Below are positions 16,410 through 25,178 of a DNA stretch of 46,733 nucleotides, one piece after another. The notes under the pieces were generated by a model, which made no database searches, was not told the origin of the DNA, and saw only the letters and a list, made by a program, of their open reading frames with translations. How positions within the stretch are numbered: the first letter of the stretch is position 1; every line of letters begins with the position of its first letter. Origin of the DNA: Dysgonomonas sp. HGC4 (GTDB lineage: Bacteria > Bacteroidota > Bacteroidia > Bacteroidales > Dysgonomonadaceae); assembly GCF_001261715.1 (NCBI RefSeq), contig NZ_CVRU01000054.1, positions 1 through 46,733 of the forward strand, read 5' to 3'. Position numbers and translations under genes: made by a program.

Positions 16410-17111
16410 CTATAAGAGCATGTTATCCCGATAGCTATAATAGTCATCGTCACAGATAATTACATGATCCATGAGGTAGATATCTAGTAAGTTACAAGCA
16501 TCTTTTAATTTCTTTGTAACAATATTATCTTCATCGCTAGGTTTAGTACTTCCCGAAGGATGATTGTGTACCAATACAATATTGGTTGCTAAGTTCTCAA
16601 TTGCCTCCTTAATAATAAGTCGAATGTCTATAACTGTCCCGGTTATTCCTCCTTTACTAGCTAATATTTTCTTAAGAACTTTATTGGAGCTATTCATCAA
16701 TAGTACCCAACTTTCTTCATGCCTAAGATCTCCTAGAATAGGTTGAAATATATTGTAAACATCTTTGCTCAAGAGTATGCGTTGTTGCTTTTCAGAGTCC
16801 GAAAGTTTTCGTCTTTTACCAAGCTCTAATGCTGCAATTATAGTTATAGCTTTGGCTTCGCCTATTCCATTGAAATTCTGGATCAAATCGTTGATGTTAA
16901 GCTTTCCTAATGAATTCAGATTGTTCTTCACAAAGAATAATATTCGTTGCGAAAGTTCTACAGCAGTTTCATTTTTATTGCCAGATCCAATTAAAATAGC
17001 GAGTAACTCGGCATCGGACAATGCTGAAATACCTTTTAGTAGTAACTTTTCGCGAGGGCGATCTTCCTCTGCCCACTCAGTAATTGTTAGTTTTACTTTC
17101 GATTGATCCAT
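16410..17111 (-). CDS. radC: RadC family JAB-domain protein
   Basis: The 233-aa protein has an N-terminal helix-hairpin-helix region (GISALSDAELLAIL, NGIGEAKAIT) and a C-terminal JAB/MPN metalloprotease-like domain with VHNHPSGSTKPSDED (His182, His184, Asp193), the metal-binding JAMM motif. It was once linked to DNA repair, but its true role is unsettled. The gene lies downstream of efp beyond a terminator. No clear -7 box was found upstream, so some read-through from efp is possible. An imperfect hairpin spans its stop codon (16384-16411) but lacks a U tract. Confidence 0.9.
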   Translation of the reverse strand: MDQSKVKLTITEWAEEDRPREKLLLKGISALSDAELLAILIGSGNKNETAVELSQRILFFVKNNLNSLGKLNINDLIQNFNGIGEAKAITIIAALELGKRRKLSDSEKQQRILLSKDVYNIFQPILGDLRHEESWVLLMNSSNKVLKKILASKGGITGTVIDIRLIIKEAIENLATNIVLVHNHPSGSTKPSDEDNIVTKKLKDACNLLDIYLMDHVIICDDDYYSYRDNMLL

Positions 17112-17128
17112 AATTTTATAAAGATAAA

Positions 17129-17163
17129 AAATCGTGTCCAGGAAACTACCCTAAACACGATTT
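17129..17163 (-). terminator. terminator of efp
   Basis: AAATCGTGT (17129-17137) pairs with ACACGATTT (17155-17163). The 17-nt loop can form a short inner pairing (AGG with CCT). The minus strand continues TTTTATCTTT. It lies between efp and radC. Confidence 0.7.
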
Positions 17164-17186
17164 ATTCTAAAAAGATAGATCTTTTA

Positions 17187-17750
17187 TTATTTTACTCTCT
17201 CAACGTATGAACCGTCACGAGTATTTATTTTGATTTTTTCACCTTCATTGATAAAAAGAGGAACACGTACTTCTGCTCCTGTTTCTACTGTTGCAGGTTT
17301 TAAAGTATTTGTTGCTGTATCGCCTTTCAATCCAGGTTCAGTGTATGTGATTTGGAGGATTACGTTTTGAGGTAATTCAGCTGTCAAAATAGTTTCAGTT
17401 TCAGCATGTACTTGGACTTCAATAACATCACCTTCTTTTAGGAAAGCAACACCTTCTATTTGATTTGCAGGAAGAGATACTTGTTCGAAAGTTTCATTAT
17501 TCATGAAATTGTAACCCATATCATCTTTGTATAGGTATTGATAGTCACGTCTTTCGATACGAACTTCATCAAGTTTAATACCTGCATTGAATGTTCTTTC
17601 AAGAATACGCCCAGTAGTAACACTTCTCATCTTTGTTCTTACAAAGGCTGCTCCTTTACCAGGTTTTACATGAAGAAATTCTATAATTACGTAATATTGA
17701 CCATCAATATCAATACACATGCCATTTCTAATATCTGCAGTAGTTGCCAT
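17187..17750 (-). CDS. efp: elongation factor P
   Basis: EF-P (187 aa) rescues ribosomes stalled at polyproline stretches. The N-terminal KOW-like domain carries the loop VKPGKGAAF, where Lys32 is the residue at the tRNA-facing tip. Two OB domains follow, ending [19 protein letters not shown]. Modification enzymes (EpmA/B, EarP) are not in this window. The only good -7 box lies far upstream (17917-17924), implying a leader of about 160 nt. Confidence 0.96.
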   Translation of the reverse strand: MATTADIRNGMCIDIDGQYYVIIEFLHVKPGKGAAFVRTKMRSVTTGRILERTFNAGIKLDEVRIERRDYQYLYKDDMGYNFMNNETFEQVSLPANQIEGVAFLKEGDVIEVQVHAETETILTAELPQNVILQITYTEPGLKGDTATNTLKPATVETGAEVRVPLFINEGEKIKINTRDGSYVERVK

Positions 17751-17916
17751 AAAATATATTTTGTTTATTGTATAAATTACTCGATTATGTCTTATGGAAT
17801 AGATCGTAAAGTAATATTTTAGATGTATTGCTATAGCTTATAATTATTACTATATCTGATTATTAGACTTTCTAAAATAATAAAAAGGTTTATAATACTA
17901 ACTCTCCATAAGACCG

Positions 17917-17924
17917 CAAAGATA
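17917..17924 (-). promoter_or_regulatory. -7 box, probably for efp
   Basis: TATCTTTG on the minus strand, followed by CGG, matches the consensus. The nearest downstream gene is efp at 17750, giving an unusually long leader. The 17751-17916 leader is AT-rich with no recognised structure. Confidence 0.5.
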
Positions 17925-17986
17925 GGAAAATTATATAAAGTTTATAATAGTTTTTTTGCTTAAAAACGTATTCACCTCATTGTACA

Positions 17987-18805
17987 TCAAATTGTATAAT
18001 TGAATGAATCTTCAAAATCCTGAGTAGTTCTTATTCTAACCTCAGAGTTATGAAAGACAAGGGAGTAAGGGACTACACTTCTTGTGAGCCATACGTTTCC
18101 TCCAATTGTAGAATCGTGACCTACAACTGTTGCACCTCCTAAAATTGTAGCACCGGCGTATATAACTACATTATCTTCAATAGTTGGATGTCTTTTTTTG
18201 TCTTTTAATTCTTTGGTGACAAATAACGCTCCTAGGGTTACTCCTTGATATATTTTTACATTGTTACCTATAATGGTTGTTTCTCCGATAACGATTCCTG
18301 TTCCATGATCTATAAAGAACATATCACCTATTTGTGCTCCCGGATGTATATCTATTCCTACTGATGCGTGGGCGTATTCTGAGAATAATCTAGGGATAAT
18401 AGGTACATTCATTTTATATAGAATGTGTGAAATACGATGGACTGTAAGGGCAAAGAAACCGGGATATGCTATGATAATTTCTTCTATACTACGAGCTGCC
18501 GGATCGTTTTGTAAATAGGACTTCGCTTCATTATATAATTTACTTCTCAGGTCAGGTAATTCAGCAACAAATAAATCTACTACTTTTTCGGCTTCTTTTT
18601 TATTGATTAAGTTCGAGATGTTTTCTAATAATACAGAATATACAAAATTGAGATTATCAGAAGTTGATGTGCAATTCTCGTCACAAATAGGGAATAGCAA
18701 TTGATGAAAAATAGTATGTAGAGCAGCTTCTAAATCAATCTTATTTATTGGAAGAGTATTGGATTTAGAATTCAATAATTCTGATATTTTATTTAAATCT
18801 GTCAT
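17987..18805 (-). CDS. cysE: serine O-acetyltransferase
   Basis: The 272-aa enzyme acetylates serine to O-acetylserine, the first step of cysteine synthesis. An N-terminal helical domain precedes the left-handed beta-helix of hexapeptide repeats (about 150-250), with the family stretch HPGAQIGDMFFIDHGTGIVI and the active-site GVTLGA segment. It resembles the EpsC/SAT form of Bacteroidota. Start ATG 18805, 8 nt after the acyltransferase gene, so it is probably the last gene of a three-gene unit. Confidence 0.92.
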   Translation of the reverse strand: MTDLNKISELLNSKSNTLPINKIDLEAALHTIFHQLLFPICDENCTSTSDNLNFVYSVLLENISNLINKKEAEKVVDLFVAELPDLRSKLYNEAKSYLQNDPAARSIEEIIIAYPGFFALTVHRISHILYKMNVPIIPRLFSEYAHASVGIDIHPGAQIGDMFFIDHGTGIVIGETTIIGNNVKIYQGVTLGALFVTKELKDKKRHPTIEDNVVIYAGATILGGATVVGHDSTIGGNVWLTRSVVPYSLVFHNSEVRIRTTQDFEDSFNYTI

Positions 18806-18813
18806 TTTCTTGT

Positions 18814-19791
18814 TTATAAAAATATTTTAAGAACTCTATTGAGTCTAACTATAATGTAGGCTAAAGGTAATGTTGTAATTGTAATAAATAAGAAGAACAT
18901 AACTGGCGAATCTATATATGCATTTATTTTAAGATCAAGACTAGCTAGTATTAGCATGGGGTGTATGAAAAAAATTGCAATCGACATATCCGCAACTGTA
19001 TTATGTTTAGGATAGGATCCCATTTTTCCATTGTTAAGTATATAAATGAAAATCGCAGGACATAAGAATAACGGAACAATGTATAAGTTATTCGTCACCT
19101 GCTGCTCCATATATATGTATGCTTCTATCATTAAAGCAATACTTCCTAAGATAAGAATATAAGGTATAAACTTCTTGATTTTTGAATAGATTACATATTT
19201 GATTAAATGCCCGATAGTAACAAAAGGAAATGCCCAAAATAGAAAATTTCTGTATTTCATAATTTCAAATGCAGAATAAGGGTCTCTCTTTTGTATAAGG
19301 TAACCGATAAAAAATAGGGCAATGGCTAATATTATGAGTCCTATCTTATTTACTTTTATTCTATTTAAGAAATAAAGCATTATTACGGCTCCAATGAGCG
19401 AAACTAAATACCACAAGTGAAAAAATCCGTTAGTAACTGTTATTATTAGAGATTTAATATCATTTTTAAAATAGGGGTAATACCAAGGGATATATAACAA
19501 TGTCCAAACAATATATAATATTACTAATTTAGTTAGATATTTACCTGTTTTCTCTCGGCTGGTTATATTAAGATAGTACCCATTTATTATAAAAAAAAGA
19601 GGCACTCCTATTTTTGTTAAGCCATATGATATTTCCCAGCCAACGATGTATCCAATATTGTCAAGTATACTACCGTTTTGAGGAGCATAGATGCTAACAA
19701 AAGGGCAATGTATCATGATAATTAAGATACTTAATCCTATTTTGAAGTAATCAAGAGTGATATTCCTCTTATTTATAGTACTACTCTCCAA
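18814..19791 (-). CDS. membrane acyltransferase 3 family protein
   Basis: This 325-aa integral membrane protein has about ten helices. Near the start, residues LDYFKIGLSILIIMIHC give the conserved His of acyltransferase family 3, which moves acetyl or other acyl groups onto glycans, peptidoglycan or lipids. The acceptor cannot be told from sequence. The only start that preserves the first helix and its His motif is TTG at 19791, which overlaps the upstream small gene by 11 nt and suggests coupled translation. It is followed closely by cysE. Codon use is AT-rich, with many Ile and Lys codons, so horizontal gain is possible but unproven. Confidence 0.82.
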   Translation of the reverse strand: MESSTINKRNITLDYFKIGLSILIIMIHCPFVSIYAPQNGSILDNIGYIVGWEISYGLTKIGVPLFFIINGYYLNITSREKTGKYLTKLVILYIVWTLLYIPWYYPYFKNDIKSLIITVTNGFFHLWYLVSLIGAVIMLYFLNRIKVNKIGLIILAIALFFIGYLIQKRDPYSAFEIMKYRNFLFWAFPFVTIGHLIKYVIYSKIKKFIPYILILGSIALMIEAYIYMEQQVTNNLYIVPLFLCPAIFIYILNNGKMGSYPKHNTVADMSIAIFFIHPMLILASLDLKINAYIDSPVMFFLFITITTLPLAYIIVRLNRVLKIFL

Positions 19792-19966
19792 AATAATCCT
19801 TTTTATCTCTTTTTCGATTGTACAACTTTTTACTTTTATGTACTTTGGTTATAGCTGTAAAACCGACATTGGTTTCTAATTGAGTTTCTCGATCTGCTTT
19901 TTTTACAGCCTTTATGTAATCTTGAATAGTTATTTTTCCTCTTTCTTGATTTTTCTTCTTTTTCAT
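19781..19966 (-). CDS. small basic protein, 61 aa, unknown
   Basis: A 61-aa, strongly basic soluble protein (starts MKKKKNQERGKITIQ, many Lys/Arg, ends DKKDYFGE). No signal, membrane helix or cysteine. The middle, DYIKAVKKADRETQLE, could form a helix. Its end overlaps the acyltransferase TTG start by 11 nt. Its composition would suit nucleic-acid or ribosome binding, but this is only a guess. The family is not recognised. The proA gene lies about 80 nt upstream on the same strand. Confidence 0.65.
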   Translation of the reverse strand: MKKKKNQERGKITIQDYIKAVKKADRETQLETNVGFTAITKVHKSKKLYNRKRDKKDYFGE

Positions 19967-20029
19967 TTAAAATCACGTTAAATATTTAATGCGGTGCTTT
20001 AGGCCATAGCTGTCTATGTCTATCAACGC

Positions 20030-20050
20030 AATAAAAGGTCTGAGACCTTA
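20030..20050. repeat. stop-overlapping mini-palindrome, copy c
   Basis: AATAAAAGGTC, TGA, GACCTTA. The final TTA (20048-20050) is the proA stop codon read on the minus strand. Arms AAGGTCT and AGACCTT pair perfectly around one base. Confidence 0.6.
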
Positions 20051-21301
20051 GGGGTTTCTTGTTTGTCCGCTACCTTCAATAATCCATTTATAGCTACAAA
20101 GTTCTTGTAGAGCCATAGGACCTCGAGCGTGCATCTTTTGTGTGCTGATTCCTATTTCTGCTCCAAGTCCGAATTGAGAACCGTCAGTAAATGCTGTGGA
20201 AGCATTTACGTATACACATGCTACATCGATGAGAGACTCAAACAGAATGATTGCCGACTCATCTTCGGTTATAATGGCTTCGCTGTGTTTTGATCCATAT
20301 TTTGAAATGTGATCAATAGCATCATGGATATTATTTACTGTTTTAACAGCCATCTTATAGTCTAGAAATTCAGTTCCAAAACTATCAGTGGATGCCTCTT
20401 TTAATAATTTGGATGGGTAATGCCCATGTAAGCTTTCATATGCTAATTTGTCAGCATAAATTACAACATGATCATTCTTTAGATTTTCACATATGTATGG
20501 TAGATCATTCAACCTATCTTTATCGATAACAAGGCAATCAAGAGTGTTACATACGCTTACTCGTCTTGTTTTTGCATTATGTACTATTTGTTGAGCAATG
20601 TCTTTATTTCCTGTTGTGTGGAAATAGGTATGGCATACTCCTGCACCAGTTTCTATAAAAGGGATACGTGCATTATCTCTCACATAATTAATAAGAGAAC
20701 TACCTCCTCTAGGTATAATAAGGTCTACATAATCTCTTGCACTTAAGAGTTCGTCAATAACTTCTCTATCATTAGGTAAGAGTGTGCATATATTGGGATT
20801 TGCATCGTAATCATCAAGAACGCCTCTTATTATTTCGACTATAGCTCGATTTGAAAAGGTGGCATCGGAACCTCCTTTTAATAGACATACATTTCCGGAT
20901 TTGAAACATAGCGAGAATACGTCAAAGCAAACATTTGGGCGAGCTTCAAATATAACTCCGATCACTCCAAATGGAACTGCTTTTTTTGTTAAGTGTAAAC
21001 CATTATCAAGCGTTTTATTATCGAGAATTCTACCAATAGGAGAGGGGAGGTTAATTATATTTCGAATATCAGAAACAATTCCCATAATACGTTCTTCGGT
21101 GAGTTTTAATCTGTCGTATTTAGGATTATCTTTATCCATTCTTTGCAGGTCCTTTAGGTTCTCTGAAAGAATATAATGTATTTTTGCTTCCGTTTCCTTT
21201 GCAATAGCTTCCAGTAAAGAATTGATTTGTTCATCCTTTAAAAGAAGTAAATTTCGTCCTGCTGTTTTGGCTGCTTCAAACAGCTGTTTCGTGTCGTCCA
21301 T
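20048..21301 (-). CDS. proA: glutamate-5-semialdehyde dehydrogenase
   Basis: Gamma-glutamyl phosphate reductase (417 aa) makes glutamate-5-semialdehyde from the ProB product in proline synthesis. It belongs to the aldehyde dehydrogenase superfamily; the catalytic Cys is in [14 protein letters not shown] (about 250), and the N-terminal half carries the NADPH-binding fold with [11 protein letters not shown]. Start ATG 21301, 5 nt after proB. The stop codon lies inside a short palindromic repeat. Confidence 0.95.
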   Translation of the reverse strand: MDDTKQLFEAAKTAGRNLLLLKDEQINSLLEAIAKETEAKIHYILSENLKDLQRMDKDNPKYDRLKLTEERIMGIVSDIRNIINLPSPIGRILDNKTLDNGLHLTKKAVPFGVIGVIFEARPNVCFDVFSLCFKSGNVCLLKGGSDATFSNRAIVEIIRGVLDDYDANPNICTLLPNDREVIDELLSARDYVDLIIPRGGSSLINYVRDNARIPFIETGAGVCHTYFHTTGNKDIAQQIVHNAKTRRVSVCNTLDCLVIDKDRLNDLPYICENLKNDHVVIYADKLAYESLHGHYPSKLLKEASTDSFGTEFLDYKMAVKTVNNIHDAIDHISKYGSKHSEAIITEDESAIILFESLIDVACVYVNASTAFTDGSQFGLGAEIGISTQKMHARGPMALQELCSYKWIIEGSGQTRNP

Positions 21302-21306
21302 TTTGT

Positions 21307-22404
21307 TTATGATTTATCAATATATAAGTAGTCGTAATGTATAATTGGTTTTTCATTACTCTTGCCTATAAGTTTTTCTACGGTTTTACTATCAAAAGCA
21401 ATACGACCAACTCCGATTTGCTTTTTCTTATTATCAATAATTTTTACTATATCGTCCACTTCAAAGTCTCCCTCTATTTTTACTATACCAACAGGTAGTA
21501 GGCTAACAGCTTTTTCACTGATGAGAGCTTCTTTTGCACCATCGTTGATATGTACTTCACCTTTGGCAAAGCTTTCTGAATGTGCAATCCATTTCTTAAC
21601 ATTAGAAACTGCCTTTTTAGAAGGTTTGAATCGTGTGCATATAGTTTTAGGATCAGAAATGAGATTCAATAATATATCATCTTTCTTTCCGTTAGCTATT
21701 ATTACTTCTATGCCTTCTTCAGCTATCTTTCGGGCAATATTGTATTTAGTTTGCATTCCTCCACGTCCCGATGTCGATTTAGAGGTTTGTATAAACTCTT
21801 CTATCTGATCTTTCTTAGGATCTATTTCAGCAATTACGCTCGCTTTAGGGTCAACAGGGTTGCCATTATATATACCATCAATATTACTTAATATAATTAA
21901 TGTTTGGCAATTCATCATTGTTGCAACTAAACCTGATAATTCGTCATTGTCTGTGAACATTAATTCGTTGACCGAAATGGTGTCATTTTCATTAACAATG
22001 GGTGTTACTCCATTTTGAAGCATAACAGTCATGCAATTACGTTGATTGAGGTAATGTCGACGAGTTGCAAAATCTTCTTTGGTTGCTAATATCTGACCAC
22101 AAACAATATTATAGTTATCAAAAAGTGTAAAGTATTGATTGATAAGCTTTACTTGACCTATTGCCGAGTATAATTGTCGGGCAGAAACTACGTCTAATTT
22201 AGACTTTGGACTAATTGTTGATTTACCTGATGCCACGGCACCTGATGAAACAAGAATAATTTCAATCCCCGATTTACGTAATGCGGCAATCTGATCGACT
22301 AATGCAGACATTCGGGTAACATCTAATGTGCCATCCTTTCTGGTTAGTACATTACTGCCTATTTTTATAACTATTCGGTTCTTTTTTGAATTTTCCTTTT
22401 TCAT
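21307..22404 (-). CDS. proB: glutamate 5-kinase
   Basis: ProB phosphorylates glutamate, the committed step of proline synthesis. The amino-acid kinase domain begins [15 protein letters not shown] and includes [10 protein letters not shown] and [12 protein letters not shown]; a C-terminal PUA domain (last 80 or so residues) is typical of full-length ProB. ATG at 22404 is preferred (365 aa). A longer version starting at TTG 22437 adds 11 hydrophobic residues not expected in the family. It leads an operon with proA. The promoter lies within an inverted repeat at 22497-22512. Confidence 0.94.
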   Translation of the reverse strand: MKKENSKKNRIVIKIGSNVLTRKDGTLDVTRMSALVDQIAALRKSGIEIILVSSGAVASGKSTISPKSKLDVVSARQLYSAIGQVKLINQYFTLFDNYNIVCGQILATKEDFATRRHYLNQRNCMTVMLQNGVTPIVNENDTISVNELMFTDNDELSGLVATMMNCQTLIILSNIDGIYNGNPVDPKASVIAEIDPKKDQIEEFIQTSKSTSGRGGMQTKYNIARKIAEEGIEVIIANGKKDDILLNLISDPKTICTRFKPSKKAVSNVKKWIAHSESFAKGEVHINDGAKEALISEKAVSLLPVGIVKIEGDFEVDDIVKIIDNKKKQIGVGRIAFDSKTVEKLIGKSNEKPIIHYDYLYIDKS

Positions 22405-22496
22405 TTTATATAAAATAATTACAATCTTATTTATCAAGATCTTATCAGTTGATATATACTTGGTGGTTTATTAAACTATTCCAAGAGATAAATAAG

Positions 22497-22512
22497 TTTG
22501 TGACCTCACAAA
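22497..22512 (-). promoter_or_regulatory. inverted repeat over the proB promoter
   Basis: TTTGTGA, CC, TCACAAA is a perfect inverted repeat. It overlaps the minus-strand -7 box TAACTTTG (22509-22516) and the expected start of transcription near 22502. This is where a repressor would block initiation. The binding protein is unknown. Confidence 0.5.
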
Positions 22513-22537
22513 GTTAATAAAATCTCGAATCAAAAAA

Positions 22538-22567
22538 ATACCTGCCTATTGTAATATAGGCAGGTAT
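22538..22567 (-). terminator. terminator of acyl-CoA synthetase gene
   Basis: ATACCTGCCTAT (22538-22549) pairs perfectly with ATAGGCAGGTAT (22556-22567) over a 6-nt loop. The minus strand continues TTTTTTTG. It lies 33 nt past the stop. Confidence 0.9.
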
Positions 22568-22599
22568 CTATAAAGAGTTTTCTTATTTTTCTTTCATCT

Positions 22600-24249
22600 T
22601 TATCTTTTTCGTATTTCCGCCCGTTTTATTTTACCACTAATTGTCTTGGGGAGTTCTTCCACAAATTCTATAATTCGCGGATATTTATAGGGGGCAGTAA
22701 CTTTTTTTACATGGTCTTGTATCTCTTTAATAAGAGCTTCTCCAGCTTTAGCTTTGTAATCGGATGCTAAAACAATAGTTGCTTTTATTATCTGACCTCG
22801 TATTTCGTCAGGTACACCTGTTATAGCACATTCTACAACAGCAGGATGAGTCATTAGTGCACTTTCTACTTCGAATGGTCCGATTCTGTAACCAGAGCTT
22901 TTAATAACATCATCGAGGCGACCTATAAACCAAAAATAACCATCTTCGTCTCTCCAGGCTACATCACCTGTGTGGTATACATTATCATAATATACCTGAT
23001 TGGTAAGAGCTTCGTCTCTATAGTATCCCATAAATAACCCAAGAGGTTTTATCCCATTATTTGTTTTTATGACTACCTCGCCAGATTCTCCTTCTTCAGC
23101 AGAACGTCCTTCAGCAGTGATAAGATCAATATCGTAAGCAGGATTAGAAACACCCATTGCTCCGGGTTTAGGTTCTAACCAAGGGAAGGTTATAATGGTA
23201 GGAGTAGTTTCTGTTTGTCCGAATGCCTCCATCATTTTGATTCCAGTAGCCTTATAGAATGCCTCAAATACCGATGCATTGAGGGCTTCTCCGGCTGTTG
23301 TGCAATACTTAAGAGACGATAAATCGTATTTGCTGATATCGTCACGAATCATAAATCGATAAACTGTGGGAGGTGCACAAAATGATGTGATTTTATATTT
23401 TTCGATCAATTCAAGCATTTTAGCTGATGTGAATTTTTCGTGATCGTAAGCTACTACTGTTGCCCCAACAATCCATTGTCCGTATAGTTTTCCCCATACT
23501 GCTTTTGCCCAACCTGTATCAGATACAGTTAAGTGTACACTGTCTTCCGTGAGGTTATGCCAATATTTTGCTGTAACGATATGTCCCAATGGATAGGTGA
23601 AATTGTGGATTACCATCTTTGGTTCACCTGTAGTTCCTGAAGTAAAATAAAGTATCGAAATATCTTCGTTGTTATTTACATGTTCAGGACGAGCGAATGG
23701 TTTTGCATTATCTAATCCTTTATAGAAATTTTTCCAACCATCGGGTGTATTATCTCCCCATGTAATAAGATGTTTTATGGTAGGAGATTGTGATAATGCT
23801 TCATCTACATGTTTGCGGATAAGATCGTCATCTGTTGTTACAATAGCTTTTATATCAGCTGCATTGTTTCTGTAAATAATATCTTTTGGAGTTAACAAAT
23901 GTGTAGCAGGAATTGCTACAGCTCCTATTTTATGTAGTCCGACAATAGCAAACCAAAACTCGTAACGTCGTTTTAGTATTAACATCACTTTATCTCCTTT
24001 GCCAATACCTAGTGATTGGAAGAATGATGCAGCCTTGTCGCTCTGTTCTTTTATATCTTGAAATGTAAAGTCTATATGTTCTCCTTCTTCATTAGACCAG
24101 CAAAGTGCAATCTTAGAAGGTTTTGTTTTTGCCCATTCATCTACAATGTCATAGGCAAAGTTAAAGTTGTCGGGAATATTTACGTGAAAATTATTTTTGA
24201 AATCCTCGGTAGATGTAAATTCTATTTGTTTTAAAAATTTCTCTAGCAT
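22600..24249 (-). CDS. AMP-binding acyl-CoA synthetase
   Basis: The 549-aa adenylate-forming enzyme should activate a carboxylic acid to its CoA ester. Motifs are intact: YFTSGTTGEPK (201-211), EAFGQTETT, YHTGDVAWRDEDGY with GRLDDVIKSSGYRIGP, and the C-terminal catalytic Lys in PKTISGKIKR. It resembles acetyl or medium-chain acyl-CoA synthetases; the substrate is not certain. Start ATG 24249. A cupin-type XRE regulator is encoded just upstream, a pairing I recall from other Bacteroidales. Confidence 0.88.
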   Translation of the reverse strand: MLEKFLKQIEFTSTEDFKNNFHVNIPDNFNFAYDIVDEWAKTKPSKIALCWSNEEGEHIDFTFQDIKEQSDKAASFFQSLGIGKGDKVMLILKRRYEFWFAIVGLHKIGAVAIPATHLLTPKDIIYRNNAADIKAIVTTDDDLIRKHVDEALSQSPTIKHLITWGDNTPDGWKNFYKGLDNAKPFARPEHVNNNEDISILYFTSGTTGEPKMVIHNFTYPLGHIVTAKYWHNLTEDSVHLTVSDTGWAKAVWGKLYGQWIVGATVVAYDHEKFTSAKMLELIEKYKITSFCAPPTVYRFMIRDDISKYDLSSLKYCTTAGEALNASVFEAFYKATGIKMMEAFGQTETTPTIITFPWLEPKPGAMGVSNPAYDIDLITAEGRSAEEGESGEVVIKTNNGIKPLGLFMGYYRDEALTNQVYYDNVYHTGDVAWRDEDGYFWFIGRLDDVIKSSGYRIGPFEVESALMTHPAVVECAITGVPDEIRGQIIKATIVLASDYKAKAGEALIKEIQDHVKKVTAPYKYPRIIEFVEELPKTISGKIKRAEIRKR

Positions 24250-24259
24250 AGTTTCTTTA

Positions 24260-24280
24260 AATTAGGGTCTTAGACCTATT
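24260..24280. repeat. mini-palindrome, copy d (divergent)
   Basis: AATTAGGGTCTTAGACCTAT resembles the other copies around the core GGTCTTAGACC. It lies about 10 nt before the acyl-CoA synthetase start and does not overlap a stop codon. Confidence 0.4.
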
Positions 24281-24328
24281 TGTTGAAAGTAATTTGAAAA
24301 TACTTAATTGTTGTCTTACTTTAGTAAA

Positions 24329-24350
24329 AAAAACTACAATTACAGTTTTT
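24329..24350. promoter_or_regulatory. inverted repeat before acyl-CoA synthetase
   Basis: AAAAACT (24329-24335) and AGTTTTT (24344-24350) flank 8 nt. A smaller repeat TTACT, TT, AGTAA lies next to it at 24316-24327. The spacer between regulator and synthetase could hold the regulator's binding site. AT richness makes chance repeats likely. Confidence 0.3.
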
Positions 24351-24362
24351 ATTTACCAAAGC

Positions 24363-24385
24363 AATAAAAAAGTGTGATACCTTAA
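24363..24385. repeat. stop-overlapping mini-palindrome, copy e
   Basis: AATAAAAAAGT, GTGAT, ACCTTAA. TTA at 24382-24384 is the minus-strand stop of the XRE-cupin gene, in the same register as the proA copy. The arms are partly degenerate. Confidence 0.45.
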
Positions 24386-24936
24386 ACTATTACTGCTAAA
24401 AATTTGACAGGCTTACCATCTAAAGCTTTCATCCCATGAGGTAAGCTGGGGTCGAAGTAGAGGCTGTCGCCTTTTTCTAGAATAAGATCTTTTCCATTGA
24501 TCTGGAGTAAGAGTCTACCTTTAAATACCAGGTTAAATTCTTGTCCGGAGTGTTTACTTAGGTGGATTGGTGTATCATCAGCTTTGGGTTCTACTGTAAC
24601 TATAAAAATATCAGCCTTTCTGTTTGCGAACCCTGTTGCTAAAGCCTGATATTGGTATTCTTCAACACGTTTGATTGCTAACCCTTTTTCTTTTCGTGTA
24701 ATAGCATAGCTATTCATACGGGGTTCTTCATCAAACATGAGAGTTGTAATGTCTACATTGTACTGTGTGGCAATTTTTTTGAGTAGGCTGATAGAAAAAT
24801 CTTTCTTCCCTGCTTCGTACTCGATATAGTCTTCGAGCGGAATGTCACATGATGCTGCAAAATCAGCTTTTGTAAGCTCTAACGCATCACGTAAACCTTT
24901 AAGTCGCAGACCAATTTGTTTTAATTCGTCATTCAT
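24382..24936 (-). CDS. XRE-family regulator with cupin domain
   Basis: The 184-aa protein has an N-terminal helix-turn-helix (about 8-62, LTKADFAASCDIPLEDYIEYE) and a C-terminal cupin domain (about 105-184), with HLSKHSGQEFNLVFKGRLLL and DSLYFDPSLPHGMKAL supplying the conserved His and Glu positions. Such regulators sense a small ligand through the cupin. It probably controls the downstream acyl-CoA synthetase gene 131 nt away and perhaps itself. A -7 box lies at 25057-25064. Confidence 0.88.
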   Translation of the reverse strand: MNDELKQIGLRLKGLRDALELTKADFAASCDIPLEDYIEYEAGKKDFSISLLKKIATQYNVDITTLMFDEEPRMNSYAITRKEKGLAIKRVEEYQYQALATGFANRKADIFIVTVEPKADDTPIHLSKHSGQEFNLVFKGRLLLQINGKDLILEKGDSLYFDPSLPHGMKALDGKPVKFLAVIV

Positions 24937-25056
24937 CAGAATATATATGTTTAATGGTGATTATGTAAGTAATCTAAAATATAAACGTTATTCTTTAAAA
25001 TCTAAAAAGCCATTATTTTATTGAAATAATTTGAAAGCTTTATAGCTTAATGCTCC

Positions 25057-25064
25057 CAAAGTTA
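25057..25064 (-). promoter_or_regulatory. -7 box for XRE-cupin gene
   Basis: TAACTTTG on the minus strand, followed by GG. It implies a leader of about 115 nt before the ATG at 24936. It shares a divergent region with the antiporter promoter. Confidence 0.5.
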
Positions 25065-25106
25065 GTGAAAAGTTTTCTACACCTGTAAAAAAGTGAAGAC
25101 TATTAT

Positions 25107-25124
25107 CTGTCCTAATTAGGGCAG
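25107..25124. promoter_or_regulatory. palindromic operator candidate, antiporter promoter
   Basis: CTGTCCTAATTAGGGCAG is an 18-nt palindrome with a single T/G mismatch. It lies about 20 nt upstream of the antiporter -7 box and overlaps where the -33 element should be. It could be bound by a regulator of either divergent gene. Confidence 0.5.
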
Positions 25125-25143
25125 TCGTCTAGCGCAAAATTTA

Positions 25144-25151
25144 TATATTTG
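25144..25151 (+). promoter_or_regulatory. -7 box for antiporter gene
   Basis: TATATTTG, followed by C, matches TAnnTTTG. It decides the start: transcription near 25158 rules out the TTG at 25149 and favours ATG 25179. Confidence 0.6.
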
Positions 25152-25178
25152 CATCCAAATGAATTATGTGCTAATCGT

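Noticed and set aside
16384-16411. Terminator at the radC stop
   Set aside because: AGCATATAGT/ACTATATATGCT needs a 2-nt bulge and has no U tract; noted in the radC entry only.
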